Made by a program: the position numbers and the translations under genes. The notes beneath the pieces were generated by a model. It made no database searches. It saw only the letters and a program-made list of their open reading frames with translations, and was not told the DNA's origin. 64,000 bases of DNA from Cladosporium sp. IMV 00045 (taxonomy: Eukaryota; Ascomycota; Dothideomycetes; Cladosporiales; Cladosporiaceae), in assembly GCA_001931905.2 (NCBI GenBank), contig MSJI02000689.1:1-64000 (forward strand), read 5' to 3'. Below, one piece after another: positions 40,201-52,304 of the stretch; position 1 is the stretch's first letter, and every line of letters begins with the position of its first letter.

Positions 40201-42794
40201 TGACGGACATCCAGACCTTCTCACCCTGCCTGTCGTCCACAAGCGACGATTTAGAAGGCTCGGGCGAGACAAAGACTCTCGCCCACGCAGCTAGCTCGCC
40301 CATCTTCGCCTTGATCTCTTCGGTCGCTAGGACAGTGTCCTGCATACCCAGTTCCCACAGGCCTTCGACATGGGCCCGAACTGTTTTGTCTACGAGCTCA
40401 GCGAGAAACTGATTCTGCCATCGATTGGCTCCCAGGGCTTGCTGAAAGATTTCGTGAAGGATCTTGCCATAGATCATCGCCTTGTTCGTCTCGCCAGTGG
40501 CCTTGATGCGATCTTGCAGGACGGCTTTGCGGGCACAGTCGAACGAATCCGCGACGGTGGTCGCAGACAGCATGTGGTCGGGGTGTATGACGATAAAAGC
40601 ACTCTTCTCGCTGTCATTGAGCTCGAGCTGCTGCGAAGCGAAAAAATCATCATCTACAGCTCGGCCCGGCAGGTGAGAGACGTGAACGATGTGTCCCTTG
40701 ACCACCGGTGTCGCAACCCACGATCCTCGTAGGGTGATCGCAACATGCAGGCAGGTCCTGTCTTCTTTTGCTACCAACACCTTGGTCACGTCAGCTTAGA
40801 TTGTATGGCTGATGGGGTTAATTTATTGATGGCATACCTTTTCGGCTATGTGGCGACCTTTGTCATTCGTGTATTCTCCGTCAGTGGTCTGTTGAATGAT
40901 GAAGCGTCGGTAGTGTTGGCCGGCTATTCTTTCCGCTCTGTTTACGTGTAAAGAGTCGATGTCGGGAGAATGCGCTTTTGGTAGAGGCTTGCGTTGTCTG
41001 GAACGAATGCGACTCGGAGGAGACTAAGGATTTATAAGCTATGTACTTTACTATTTGGGATGCGGTCGACTTGCCCTCTGTGCCTGAGTCGCTTGCAGCT
41101 CTGCTTCCATAAAACTAGTTTCGTCCAAGTCGTCGCATGCGAACTCGTCATCATCGTCATCATCAATCAAAGCCCCCTCATATTGTTGCGGCGATGGTTG
41201 TGGTGGTGGATTGGGATGTGGAGGGATGTCGTGTAGTGATCGGTTTTGCAAGGGTTGCGACATCAGCTCGTCCAGATCTTCCGTTGAGAAGTCCAAATCA
41301 TCACCGAACTCGTCCAGATCTTCCAAGAGAGAAGGCAAAGGTGCTGCTGGTGGCGCCTTTGGCGGTGCGGGTGCTGACTCTTTCGTCGAGTCACTTGGGG
41401 TACGGCGAATCGATGGCCGTCTGAAGGCAGGCAACGGTGCTTTGCTCTGGAGGTGCAGAGGCGCAGGTACTGAAACATCCTGTCCAATAGAGCCATTGTT
41501 GAAGCGGTATTGGTCGTCTCTTTCATGTACAGCAGAATCGGTGGAAGTGGCGTTAGGTCTGCTTGCAGGTTGCGGACGAGCTGCTGGCGGACCCATACGA
41601 GGAGTCGGCCTGGCATTCAGATCGAGCTTTGGCAATTGGTCAGTAGCGGACTCGTTCACTGGCCCGAACTCGCTACCCGTATCCGGCAATGGGCTTGAAC
41701 TGGAAGGCTCGTCCCCATGAATTGCCGGCATCGCTTTTGCGAGTTTCTGTGTCGCCAGAGATTCCTGAATTTTCTCAACCATGGCCGCCACCTTGCTCCT
41801 TCCACCTGATTCAGCTTGCCCATTTTGCCATATGTCGACCTTGGCGCTCATGTCTGTTCTTCGCTTCTTGCTCCTACTGCTGGGCCAGTCGTTGCCCGTG
41901 CTAGCCCACCTTCGAAGACCCGATCCTTTCACGGGCGTCTCCAATGGCCGAGGTGAGCCTTGGAACACCATATTATTAAGGTCAGGCAATCTCGAAGCAT
42001 CGCCAGTATCCTTTCCGATTCCGTATCTTTGCCACAAATCTGCTGCGGGATCTGCCTCTGGTGTCCGCTTCTCTGCGCTTCCAGCAAAGAATGCAGACGC
42101 CTCGGCTCGTTGTGATGAGGTGTTTGGACATGACGGTGATGAAGACCTAGCTCTTTTCCGCTTGCGATTGGGTGTGAGTTGTGTTGATGAGCTGTTCGGT
42201 ATCCAGCCAATGTGCTCCTCCGGCGACTCCTCCCTCGGCTCTGGCCTTGGGTTTTCATCCACGTTTCCAATCAGATCTTCCAATGATAACCGAGCGCCTG
42301 GTGTTGACGGGAATGTGTTCGCGTGTGGTAGTTGAGGTGTTTTGGTCGAGTCGTCCATCTTTCCGGGTGTTGCAGTTTTCACTGCGTGCTGTGGCGCTGA
42401 GCTCGACGTGGCATTGTGCTGCTTTACGATCCGGTCTACTGGTCGAGATGACTCGGCTGGAGTGCCATTCTCCTTGGCCTCGGCGGTTCCACGCGCCACG
42501 TTAGGCTGGTTGGCGACGAACTGAAAAGCCTTGAGTTTCGACTTCGCTTGTGAGGTTGCTGGCACTGGAGGTCGTGGTAGGGCGGTCGTATTGGTTGTGT
42601 CGCCGAGTGTTGTGCGGTTCTGATTTCTATGCCAATTTCCTGGTCTAGGCTGCGCATTGTCAGCATTCGATCATTGTAGTGTATTGTTGAGGTGACAGTG
42701 ATGCCGTAATTGTGAGGGTCGAGGCTGCCTGTGAGGCGAGAATGCTTACCTTTCTCTGGTCCTGTTCAAAGAAGCCTTTTGTGCGCGAAGACAT
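37247..42794 (-). CDS. DNA2: DNA replication ATP-dependent helicase/nuclease DNA2
   Basis: Four exons: 42794-42750, 42649-41075, 41023-40838 and 40780-37247, every junction phase 0, giving 1779 residues. The first 600 residues are a disordered Ser/Pro/Lys-rich region with a basic patch KRKRARSSS and an acidic DDDDDDEF stretch. The RecB/Cas4-like nuclease follows: SFDCARKAVLQDR, YGKILHEIFQ, then FEVKTGR near residue 837 (the E-x-K catalytic pair), and the 4Fe-4S cysteines closing at KCGKCYAQQSCF. Superfamily 1 helicase motifs begin near residue 1256 (GMPGTGKTTT), then SFTHTAVDNIL, IVDEASQ, GRQYRMCEDI, DSADRFQGRDKE and NVALTRARSKL. Dna2 trims long flaps in Okazaki maturation and resects double-strand breaks. 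The second intron appears to use a GC donor (GCAAGT...TTAG, 51 bp). Confidence 0.95.
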
Positions 42795-43433
42795 TGGATT
42801 ATCAATTATCCCTGTCCGTCATTCGTGCATTTGCATAATCAATAAGGTAGAACGTAAGAGCGAGCCCGGCGTTTCGTCTGGTGTCGGAGGGGTTTGAAGA
42901 AGTGTATTCGAAGTGTATTCGGGCTGAACGACGCGACGCGTTGGGTGGCGCGCGTAAGAGATTAAAAGATAAGATAAGATGGCGCCATTGAGTCTCGGTT
43001 CGGATGATGAAGACAACATCATCCAAAGACCTCACACGCCCTCGTCTCCCCCGTGTTTCTCCACATTCAAGACTATGCTTTACCCTATACTTGGCCACAG
43101 TAATGCCGCCGCTCTCTATATAGGTTTGCATGTTGACCCCCCGACTAGGCATACTTTCGAAGTCCTTTAGATGAACTCTGGCTACCCCGACGGATAAATG
43201 TCGATCGGTCTGCTCCTCCACATCGCGGGAGTTGCTTGCAAACCTTGGTATTAACCCGGTTCATTGCCAGCATTGGTCTTATACGAGGCTACTGTGTATC
43301 CGGTGGCATCATGATGCGGAGTAAGTAGAGGAGCCCTGGCTTGGTATCACTATACCAATTTGCCTACTTATAGATGCCGAACTCCCTTTCATGATATCTT
43401 TCGAAGTCTCATCATCCTACACATCCATTCAAT
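42795..43433. promoter_or_regulatory. Divergent promoter region, DNA2 / MGH1-like hydrolase
   Basis: 639 bp between divergent starts. A CTATATAGG element at 43116-43124 lies about 310 bp upstream of the hydrolase ATG, rather far for a core TATA box unless the leader is long. No gene supported. Confidence 0.45.
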
Positions 43434-45508
43434 ATGCTGTCCCACTTGCTTGCATTGGCAAGCGCAGCAGCTTGTGTTTCGCAAGTCAATGCATCGCCTC
43501 TCAGAAGGCGGGCGCTTGACACCAAATCGCTTGCAGATCAGTACTTCGGCAATGATGCTCCGTGGTACAAGGACCGCATCCCGTATTTCGAATGCTCCGA
43601 CTCTGAAATACAGGACGTGTATTACTATCGATGGAAGCTCTTCCGGGCTCATCAGAGAGACCTTGGGCAGCGTGGCTACATCTCAACTGGTTGGTGTATG
43701 CTCAATTGAACACATTTTGAGCGCTCACTCATCTATTCGCAGAATTCCTGGACGATGTGGGATGGCAGCTTGAGCCTTGGGCATCCCTGAACGACGCTAC
43801 CGGCTTCCATATTGGTGAAGGCCGTTGGCTGCGCGATCGCCGCTTCAGCGATGACTACCTCAACCATATGTTCAATGGAGGTAACGACAGGCATTTCACA
43901 GACTACATGGCAGACAGCACTTGGACCCGCTACCTCGTGGATGGCGATGAGTCCAGAGTCGTTGCTCACCTGGATGCCATGATTGCCCTGTACGACGAGT
44001 GGAACGACAAGCTTGACACCAGTAAGGGCTTGTACTGGATCGAGCCGCTGGCAGATGCTACAGAGTATACGATCTCAAGCATCGACGCCTCTGGCGGCGA
44101 AGATGGTTTTGGTGGTGGCGATGCCTTCCGTCCATCCATCAACTCCTACATGTGGGCCAACTTCCGTGCAATTGCCAACATAGCGAACCTGACCGGACAA
44201 TCAGACGTCTCAACAGCATACGTCGAACGGGCTGCTGAGCTGAAGGAGCGCTTCCAGACTGACATCTGGAACGACACATTGTCCCACTTCATTGATCGCC
44301 ATTATACCGCCACCGAGTTCGTGGAATACTGGCAGCCCATTCGCGGGCGTGAACTTGTTGGGCTCGTCCCCTGGATGTTCAGCATGCCGGATGACGACGT
44401 CAAGTACAGCGCCGCGTGGGAACACCTGCTGGACACCGAAGAGCTGAGCGGCTCTAGCGGTATGAGAACCGTCGGCCCTTCCTACGAGTACTACATGCGC
44501 CAGTACCGATACGACGCCCCTACCGGCCTGCGCGAGTGCCAATGGAACGGACCCGTCTGGCCCTATCAAACCACGCAAGTTCTCCTGGGCCTTGCGAATC
44601 TGCTCGAGAACTACAACCAGACTACCATCTCGAGGGACGATTACCTCAACGAGCTGCGGAGATACACCAAGCTGCACTACCAGAACGACACACTAGACTT
44701 GGAAGAGGACTACGAGCCCGACAAGCCCGGTCCCATCGTCGGCCTCGCACGCTCGCACCATTACTTCCACTCGGGCTACAACGACATCATCATCTCCGGA
44801 CTCGTCGGCATCCGTCCTCAAGCGGACGACAGCATCGTCATCGAATCCATGCTCCCCGCCGATTCGGACATCACCCACTTCCGTCTGCAAGACGTCTCCT
44901 ACCACGGCCACAGCATCGCCGTGCAATGGGACGCCGACGGCAGCCACTACGGCCAAAAAGCAGGTCTCACACTCGAAGTCGACGGAGAAGAAGCAGCCTC
45001 AACGTCCAAGCTTGAGCGCCTTACGGCCAAAATCTCCCGCTCCACTGCCCCGGCCATCGACCGCTCTCGCATCGCGAAGTCCATCCAGCTGGTCCGAGGC
45101 GAGTTCCCCAAAGGCAGCGCATCAAGCGGCAACGAGACGGAGAACATCCACGACGCGATCGACGGACGGGTGTGGTTTTTCCCCGAACTGCCGAACGGCT
45201 GGAACTCCAACTCGACCGCGGAAGACTCGCAGCAGTGGTATGATATCGATTTCGGCAATTCCACATCCCTCACCAGTGCTGAGTTGGCTTTCTTCGTTGA
45301 TGATGGGGATTTTGCTCTTCCGTTGGATTATGAGATCGCTTCTTGGGATGGGAGTAAGTGGGAAAAGATCGATGGTGATGCAGGGGAGTTGGTTGCTAAT
45401 GGAGTCACGAACGTCGAATGGACGGAGCTCAGCACGACGCAGTTGAGGCTCTCTTTCACGCAGGCTGCAGGGAAGCGGACGAGGTTGGCGGAATTCAAGG
45501 CTTTCTAA
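43434..45508 (+). CDS. Secreted glycoside hydrolase, MGH1/trehalase-like (alpha/alpha)6 barrel
   Basis: Two exons, 43434-43689 and 43743-45508 (53-bp intron, donor GTTGGT), giving 673 residues. The N-terminus MLSHLLALASAAACVSQVNA is a secretory signal, followed by a possible dibasic processing site (RRRA). The catalytic region carries barrel-type segments: SLNDATGFHIGEGRWLRD, KGLYWIEPLADATEYT, INSYMWANFRAIANIA, ELVGLVPWMFSMP, WNGPVWPYQTTQVL and FHSGYNDIIISGLVG, which resemble the MGH1-like/GH63-type hydrolases and trehalase relatives. From about 510 on there is a beta-rich module (DIDFGNSTSLTSAELAFF, YEIASWDGSKWEKI) like an F5/8-type C (discoidin) carbohydrate-binding domain. Many N-x-S/T sites fit secretion. 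Substrate unknown. It sits 837 bp upstream of a second secreted hydrolase on the same strand. Confidence 0.85.
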
Positions 45509-46345
45509 GTGATGGGAAAGCAGTTCGAGACAGTGCTTGGGGTGTTTCGACTCCCTCAGACTTTGATCGTGTATACTCGAAACATTGATGTTTCAAAGAG
45601 GAACAATTGAAATGCCGCGCTTCGAAACAGAGGTCCATGTCGCTAGTGATACATGTACTTCATCAAATCGTAGCAAAATCAACAACAACACAACGCACAG
45701 GAGAAACAAAGCACATTTGGAACTCGTAGCACATCTCTCGGCAGAATGCCTCCCGAAGTACGCGAAGTCACAAAACCCCAAACCATAAACACGAAGGTAA
45801 ATGCTCCGCCTTACAACAAGCGAACAATCCAAAACTCCACACCCAATACCCCACAGCCCACTCACCTTCTCCACAAAGATTTCCACCTCCTACTATACGA
45901 GACGAGACAAGCAGTAGTGCCGAGACGGCTTCAATCCTACCGAGCCTACCGACATGTATGTCAAGTGAAGCCGAGCATCGCGAACACGGATCAAACCAAA
46001 CCCCGCCGATCATACATCATACTCCATCCATCAACACGCTACGCCCTCTAGGTTTCACTAAACCACTCGCTAATGCTCGTATACCTGCACGCTTCTCCGT
46101 GACCATTGTGGCAAATCAGGCAGGCGCTGGGAGTTTCGCGATTGAGCAGGTGCCGGAATGTGGAGTGGTTGCGTAGGTGTGTTCTAACCTGCTTTTTCGA
46201 GGGTATACCACCTCCTACTGTAACTTGCATGCATTTGCGAGGGGAGGTGGGTGATTTGGGTAGGGTATATATTGCAGTGTGTCTTCGACTTGGAGAAAAA
46301 GGACTTGAACTACATTCTCACTTCAGGCAAGATCACCAGGTAGCA
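45509..46345. promoter_or_regulatory. Intergenic and promoter of GH43-like gene
   Basis: 837 bp. A TATATAT-type element at about 46265-46272 lies about 75-80 bp upstream of the GH43-like start codon, a plausible TATA box. The rest has no supported gene. Confidence 0.5.
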
Positions 46346-47837
46346 ATGTCTTACGCACGCCTTTCGGGTCTGCTGCTGGCCGCTGTGGCCATTGGCACGC
46401 CTTTGGCAAATGCGGCGAATGCTACGTTTTATCCTAAGATCAATTTGACAGACACCTCTGGGACTCTGATCCAAGCCCATGGCGGGGCGATTCTGCACAG
46501 CGCCAGCTCGGACGATGATAATTGGTATTGGTTCGGGGAGGACAAGACGGGCAAGACCAACAGTGGCAGGTAAGTGATGTCCAGCAAAGCAAGACACACT
46601 TCGCCATCACAGAAGAGAGCATGCCAACCAAAAGCCCGCGCTGACACGACCCAGTTTCATCGGAGTAAACTGCTACCGCAGCGCAGACTTCGTGTCCTGG
46701 GAACGGGTGGGCCACGTCCTCTCGCCCGAAGGAAACGAAGGCACGAACATCTCCTCCAGCCGCATCGTCGAGCGGCCCAAAGTGCTCTACAACGACAAGA
46801 ACGCCGAGTACGTCATGTGGTTCCACGGCGACGACTCCAACTACGCAGCGGCGCAAGTCGGCGTGGCAACAAGCGCGACCGTCGACGGCGAGTACGAGTG
46901 GAAAGGCAATTTCAAGCCGTTCGGGAACGACAGCCGGGACATGACGGTTTGGAAGGACCCGGACGATGGCGCTGCGTACCTCATCTATGCAACGAATGGG
47001 AATGCGGATTTCGCGATTGCGAGTCTGGACGAGGATTACTACGCTCCCAACGAGAGTTTGTATACTTTCGACGGCGTGTTTTGGGAGGCTCCGGGCGTGT
47101 TCAAGATCGATGGGGTTTTCTACCTGATTTTCTCGCGGCAGGACGGCTGGACGCCCACGGACAACTTTTACATGACTTCGACGTCGATGGCGGGGCCGTG
47201 GTCTGAGGCGACGCTGCTCGCGCCCGAAGGCTCGTATGCTTATTTAACGCAGAACGCGTATGATATCGTGATCGAGGGCTCGGAGCAGGTCGTGTACCTG
47301 TACTACGGCGACCACTGGAGCGGCAATCAGCTTGGTTCTTCGACGTATGCTTTCCACCCCGTCACGCATGATGGGGAGACGCTCGCGCTGCACAATACGG
47401 GCGCTTGGACGCTGGATCTCGAGACTGGACGCTGGTCCGATCTGGCGTATGAGAGTGTTACGGCGGCCGATTCCACGACGGCAGAGTCTACGCTTGTCGA
47501 CTGCGAGGACGGCTGTGCTGGTGGAAAGGCAGCCAACATGACTTCCGAGACTTCGTTCTCCTTCACGTACTCCGGTGATGAGGGCGACAAAGTCTTGGGT
47601 ATTGAGTATGTTTACAATGGACCGAAGAATAGGTTCCTCCACACCGGTGTGACGGTGAACGATGTCGCAGCTGAGGGAAATGCGCTGCTCGAAACGACTC
47701 GCGGTACGACTTTTGCTCAGGAAGCTCCATTCCCGGTTCAGCTGGCAAGTGGCGACAACGTGACCCTCACATTGTTGGACTGGGACAGCAATGCGTTTTT
47801 GGTGGACGGTGTCAAGGTGTACGAGGACTTGAGGTGA
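46346..47837 (+). CDS. Secreted GH43-type exo-beta-1,3-galactanase-like protein with CBM35-like tail
   Basis: Two exons, 46346-46569 and 46655-47837 (85-bp intron), giving 468 residues. A signal peptide occupies residues 1-23 (LLLAAVAIGTPLANAA). The five-bladed propeller begins with IQAHGGAILH at 42-51 and YWFGEDKTG, the opening typical of GH43 galactan 1,3-beta-galactosidases (subfamily 24), followed by SFIGVNCYRSADFVSWERVG, ERPKVLYNDKNAEYVMWFH, DMTVWKDPDDGAAYLIYA and REAPGV-like FWEAPGVFKIDGVFYLIFS. The last 100 residues form a beta-sandwich (FTYSGDEGDKVLGIEYVYNG, ending FLVDGVKVYEDL) resembling CBM35, a pairing also known in fungal Pc1,3Gal43A. It would strip galactose from beta-1,3-galactan cores of plant arabinogalactan proteins. 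Family assignment is from motifs; exact specificity is inferred. Confidence 0.85.
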
Positions 47838-49021
47838 AAGCAACGTGGGTGAAGGTCTGAGGTTTTATCCAGCATAAAAAGAGTATTCAACATGTCATCT
47901 CGTTCTCGCGGCTCAGACTGATCCAGGATGTTGGCAGATTTCTTGTAGAAGGCTGTCGTTGACCGATCGTTGACGGAGATCAGGTCGCGTGTTTTCGCTC
48001 CCAGAGTGAGAATTCAATATGGTTTCAGACAGCGTCGAAGCATCTGCGTCTGATATGGCCATATTGCGTACACGTATACGCGTGCACTTGGTGAGCGATG
48101 TTCATGAGTGACGCCATTGTGCAGTTATCGGGTACATCGGAGAGTGGTTGTCCAGCCCAGACTGTTCGCCAAAGACAAAAGGAGAACGCGTTTCGCACGT
48201 AGTAGGCTTGTCGATAAGAGCGTTTCTTCGTTTTACGAGGCGAGCAATGAAAGGTGTTGGTGGTGCAGGAGAAGACTTTCTCTCGGCCGTAGAAACAGAA
48301 GCACTTCTTAGGTCGGCGGTCTGGTACAGTTTGACCGACTTTATGCGCCGAAGCGGGATGCATGTGATGATGCATGAATTATGCAAGCCGACGCTGGGCA
48401 GCTGTATCAAGCCCGCGATGGACAGCGAACGAACGACTACCTTATGTAAGGCGTTCTTAGTCCAAAGCAGAAACATATCCTCCAGATGCGTGTCATGCCA
48501 TAGCTATAGGTGGTGTGATTCGCCGGATACCTTAGCTGGATCAAGCAGCCTTATGAAAGCAGGCGCTTGCTTATTCACATTCAAAAGTACCGAGGCTCAA
48601 GTAGTGACGGCTTGGCTGGACTCAACGCGCTAAGGGAGAGGCGATTGATGATGCGGATCTTCCATCGTTTCGCTTGCGACACTCCCGGAGATCAAAGCGC
48701 TCCGTACCGATGGCTAGAGGTCACCTAGTATCCTTCTTGCTGGCCGCCTTATTGATATAAGACTCTGTCGACGGCAATGTGGTAGGTTATTGATTAGCTC
48801 CAACAGCTTCCACAGCTTCATCCTCCCCCGCCCCACCTCACCTTGTCTCAAAAGCTCCAGCTTGATCTTGATCGTCAGCCTTGCCCTAGATCTTTTTAAT
48901 ACGCTGACTACACATCGACACCGCCACTTTTACTCGTCCTCTCCTCCTCGACTCCATTGCGAGAGGCATCCAAGTCACCGCACGCCACTCTACAAACACC
49001 ATCACACACAACACCGCCAAT
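47838..49021. other. Intergenic and CYP505 promoter
   Basis: 1184 bp. A plus-strand frame at 48148-48633 has no domain or convincing start. The last 200 bp are CT- then CA-rich, as expected for the leader of the P450 gene, whose ATG has good context (CCAATATGGCG). Confidence 0.5.
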
Positions 49022-52000
49022 ATGGCGACCATTGACGAGAGGGACACTGTTCCCATCCCTCAGCCCCGAGGCTACCCTCTGGTTGGCAACATCACAGACA
49101 TCGACCCCGAGCAGCCCATATCATCATTGATGAACCTTTCTCGCGAGTATGGTATGCAGACAGAGCCTCCGTCTCCTTCATTGACAACCTGCTGACATTT
49201 TCCAAGGCGAGATTGTCAGCCTCACACTTTTCGGCCAACGCCGCATCTTCATCAACTCAGTAGCTCTGCTGAACGAGGTTTGCGACGAAAAGCGTTTCAA
49301 CAAATCCGTCTCCGCGGCTCTGAATGAACTTCGCGCTGGTATTCACGACGGTCTGTTCACTGCTCATCATGGCGAGAAGAACTGGGAGACCGCGCATCGC
49401 GTCCTCGTGCCCGCCTTCGGTCCGCTCCACATGAAGGATATGTTCGACGACATGAAAGACATCGCATCACAACTAGTGCTGAAATGGGCTCGAATGGGTC
49501 CAGCTTACTGCATCCCTGCAGCTGACGACTTCACAAGACTGACTCTGGACACGCTCGCTCTGTGTGCCATGTCTTACCGCTTCAACTCTTTCTACAAGGA
49601 CGAAATGCACCCTTTCATCGACGCCATGGTGAACTTCCTCAGCATTGGCGGTCGCAAGCAAAAGCGTCCAAATGCAATGTCACCTTTCTTCCGCGCAGAA
49701 GATCAGCAGTTTGACCAAAGTATCAAATACATGCGCGACCTCAGTGCGGATTTGGTGAGGCAGCGACGTGAAAACCCGACCGACACGAAAGACCTCATGA
49801 ACGCAATGATCAACGGCAAGGACCCAAAGACTGGTGAACAGTTGAGCGAGGATTCCATCATTGACAATATGATCACATTCCTTATCGCCGGACACGAGAC
49901 CACTTCTGGCTTGCTCAGCTTCTTGTGGTACTACATGCTCAAATCACCGGAGGCCTACAGGAAGGCTCAGGAGGAAGTCGATACTGTGGTTGGAACTCGC
50001 AGCATTGAATACGAGGATCTCAGCAAGCTGCCCTATATCAACGCAATGCTACGAGAGACTCTGCGCCTGCAACCAACAGCGCCTGGTTTCTCAACCACAC
50101 CAAAGGCGGAAGGTGGCGAGATCATTGGCGGCAAGTATCACGTCAAGAAGGGCGAGTCTATGCTCGCAACTCTGCACTGCGTCCACCGCGACCCGGCAGT
50201 CTATGGGTCAGATGCCGAGGAATGGAAGCCTGAACGCATGCTCGACGAGAACTTCGAAAAGCTCCCCCCTAACTCCTGGAAGCCGTTCGGAAATGGTGCC
50301 AGAGCTTGCATTGGCCGACCATTTGCGTGGCAGGAAGCCCAGCTGGTTGTTGCCACTCTCCTCCAGTACCTCAACTTCCACATGGACGATTCGAGCTACG
50401 ACCTTCAGCTCAAGTCTACATTGACGATCAAGCCAAAGGATTTCAACATTCGTGCTACGCTGAGAGAAGGCTGGACCGCGACCAAGATTGAGCAGAACCT
50501 CTCAGGGTCCATTCGTGGCGGCCCGGCCGACAAGAACACTTCCAAGGCTGCTCAGCCAGAGACCAACGCAGGAATCCCCTTTACTGTGCTTTATGGCAGT
50601 AACAGCGGCACTTGCGAAGCTTTCGCTCAGACTCTGGCCGCAGACGCTGCATCCCACGGCTTCAAGGCCAAGGTTGACACTCTTGACTCCTTTGCCAGGC
50701 AGAACGATCCTCCCAGCGAGCCGGTTATCATTGTTACTGCTAGCTACGAGGGTGAACCTCCAGACAACGCCGCTCACTTTTACAACTGGCTGGCTAATCT
50801 GCCAGAAGACAAGAAGCTGAACACTACGCATGCAGTGTTTGGTGCTGGTCACTCTGACTGGAAAGCGACCTTCCACAAGGTGCCTACTGCGATTGACGAA
50901 ATGCTTGCGCAACACGGTAGCAAGCGCATCTGTGCACGTGGTGGCGCTGATGCGTCCAAGGGAGACATGATGAGCGACTTCCAGACTTGGGAGGACCAGA
51001 TTCTGTGGCCGGCAATGAGGGAGGCTTACGGCGGAGACGAGACCAGCCTGGAGGCTGAGGCTGCGGCCGGAGCACAAAACCTCTCCGTCGAGGTCACGAG
51101 CCGCCGTGCTTCTCATCTCCGCGCCGATGTGAGCGAGGCAAAGGTCGTTGCAGCTCGCACTTTGACTGCGCCTGGTGTGCCAGAACGCAGGCACATTGAG
51201 ATCCAGCTGCCGACATCTATGACCTACCGCGCTGGCGATTACCTCGCCATTCTTCCTCTGAACCCAGCCGAGACAGTGCACCGGGTCGCTACACGCTTCG
51301 GTCTCCCCTGGGACAGCATGTTGACCATCACTTCCAAGACTGGCACGGCTCTGCCAACCGGCTCTCCCATCTCTGCGCACGCCCTCTTCTCGGCATACCT
51401 CGAGCTGTCCCAACCAGCAACCAAGCGTAACCTTGCCATGTTGATCTCAATCGCCACCGACAAAGAGACCAAGTCCTCGCTTGAATCTCTCGCAACGGAG
51501 GAAAACTTCACCCAGGAAATCACAAACAAGCGTGTGTCCCTCCTCGATCTCCTCGAGCGCTTCCCCGACCTCCCCCTTCCGCTCTCCGCCTTCATCGCCT
51601 CTCTCATCACCATGCGCGTGCGCCAGTACAGCGTCTCATCCTCCCCCCTCAGCAACCCCAACGTCGCCTCCCTCACCTACGCCGTCCTCGACCAACCCTC
51701 CATGTCGGGCCAAGGCCGCTACATCGGCGTAGCAACCAACTACCTCTCTCACCTCAAGCCGGGCGACATCGTCCACGTGGCCGTCAAACCCTCGCACCAA
51801 GCCTTCCACCTCCCCGCCAAAGGCGAGACGACGCCCATCGTCATGGTCGCCGCGGGCACGGGCCTCGCGCCCTTCCGCGGCTTCATCCAAGAGCGCGCGG
51901 CGCAGATCGGCGCGGGGCGCAAACTCGCCCCCGCCCACTTGTACGTCGGCTACAGGCACCCGGACAAGGACGAGCTGTACCGCGACGAGATGGACTGGTT

Positions 52001-52304
52001 CCACAAGATCGGCGCCGTGGAAATCCACCACGCCTACTCCCAGGCCCCCGAGCACAGCGGCGGGCACAAGCACGTGGATGACGTGTTGAGGGCTGACAGG
52101 GAGCTTCTCGGTCTGCTGTGGAGGGATGGCGCGAGGGTGTATGTTTGTGGTAGTAGGGGTGTGGGCGATGCTGTGAAGGGTATCGCTATTGAGCAGCGCA
52201 GGCAGGCTTGTACGGAGAAGGGCGAGGATGACAGTGAGCAGGCGGCGAATAAGTGGTTTGAGAGTATTAGGAACGAGAGGTATAGTACTGATGTCTTTGA
52301 TTAG
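49022..52304 (+). CDS. CYP505: Self-sufficient cytochrome P450-reductase fusion, CYP505 (P450foxy/BM3 type)
   Basis: Two exons, 49022-49151 and 49207-52304 (55-bp intron), giving 1075 residues, close to P450foxy and P450 BM3. P450 part: I-helix AGHETTS, ExxR within LRETLRL, and the heme loop FGNGARACIG at 404-413 with ligand Cys411. A short linker leads to the reductase part: flavodoxin/FMN loop VLYGSNSGTCEAFAQ and TASYEGEPPDNA, then FAD binding RQYSVSSSP and NADPH binding GTGLAPFRGF and VYVCGSRGVGDAV. It is a soluble fatty-acid hydroxylase family, usually omega-1 to omega-3, carrying out NADPH oxidation and monooxygenation in one chain. All cofactor motifs are intact. It lies upstream of the SDR/kinase block but separated by about 0.9 kb, so participation is unproven. 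Confidence 0.96.

Noticed and set aside
41211..42335. Plus-strand frames antisense to the DNA2 N-terminus
   Set aside because: Explained by the Ser/Pro/acidic coding bias of the real exon on the other strand.
48148..48633. 161-codon plus-strand frame between GH43 and CYP505
   Set aside because: No ATG in good context, no recognisable domain; overlapped by minus-strand frames of similar length.
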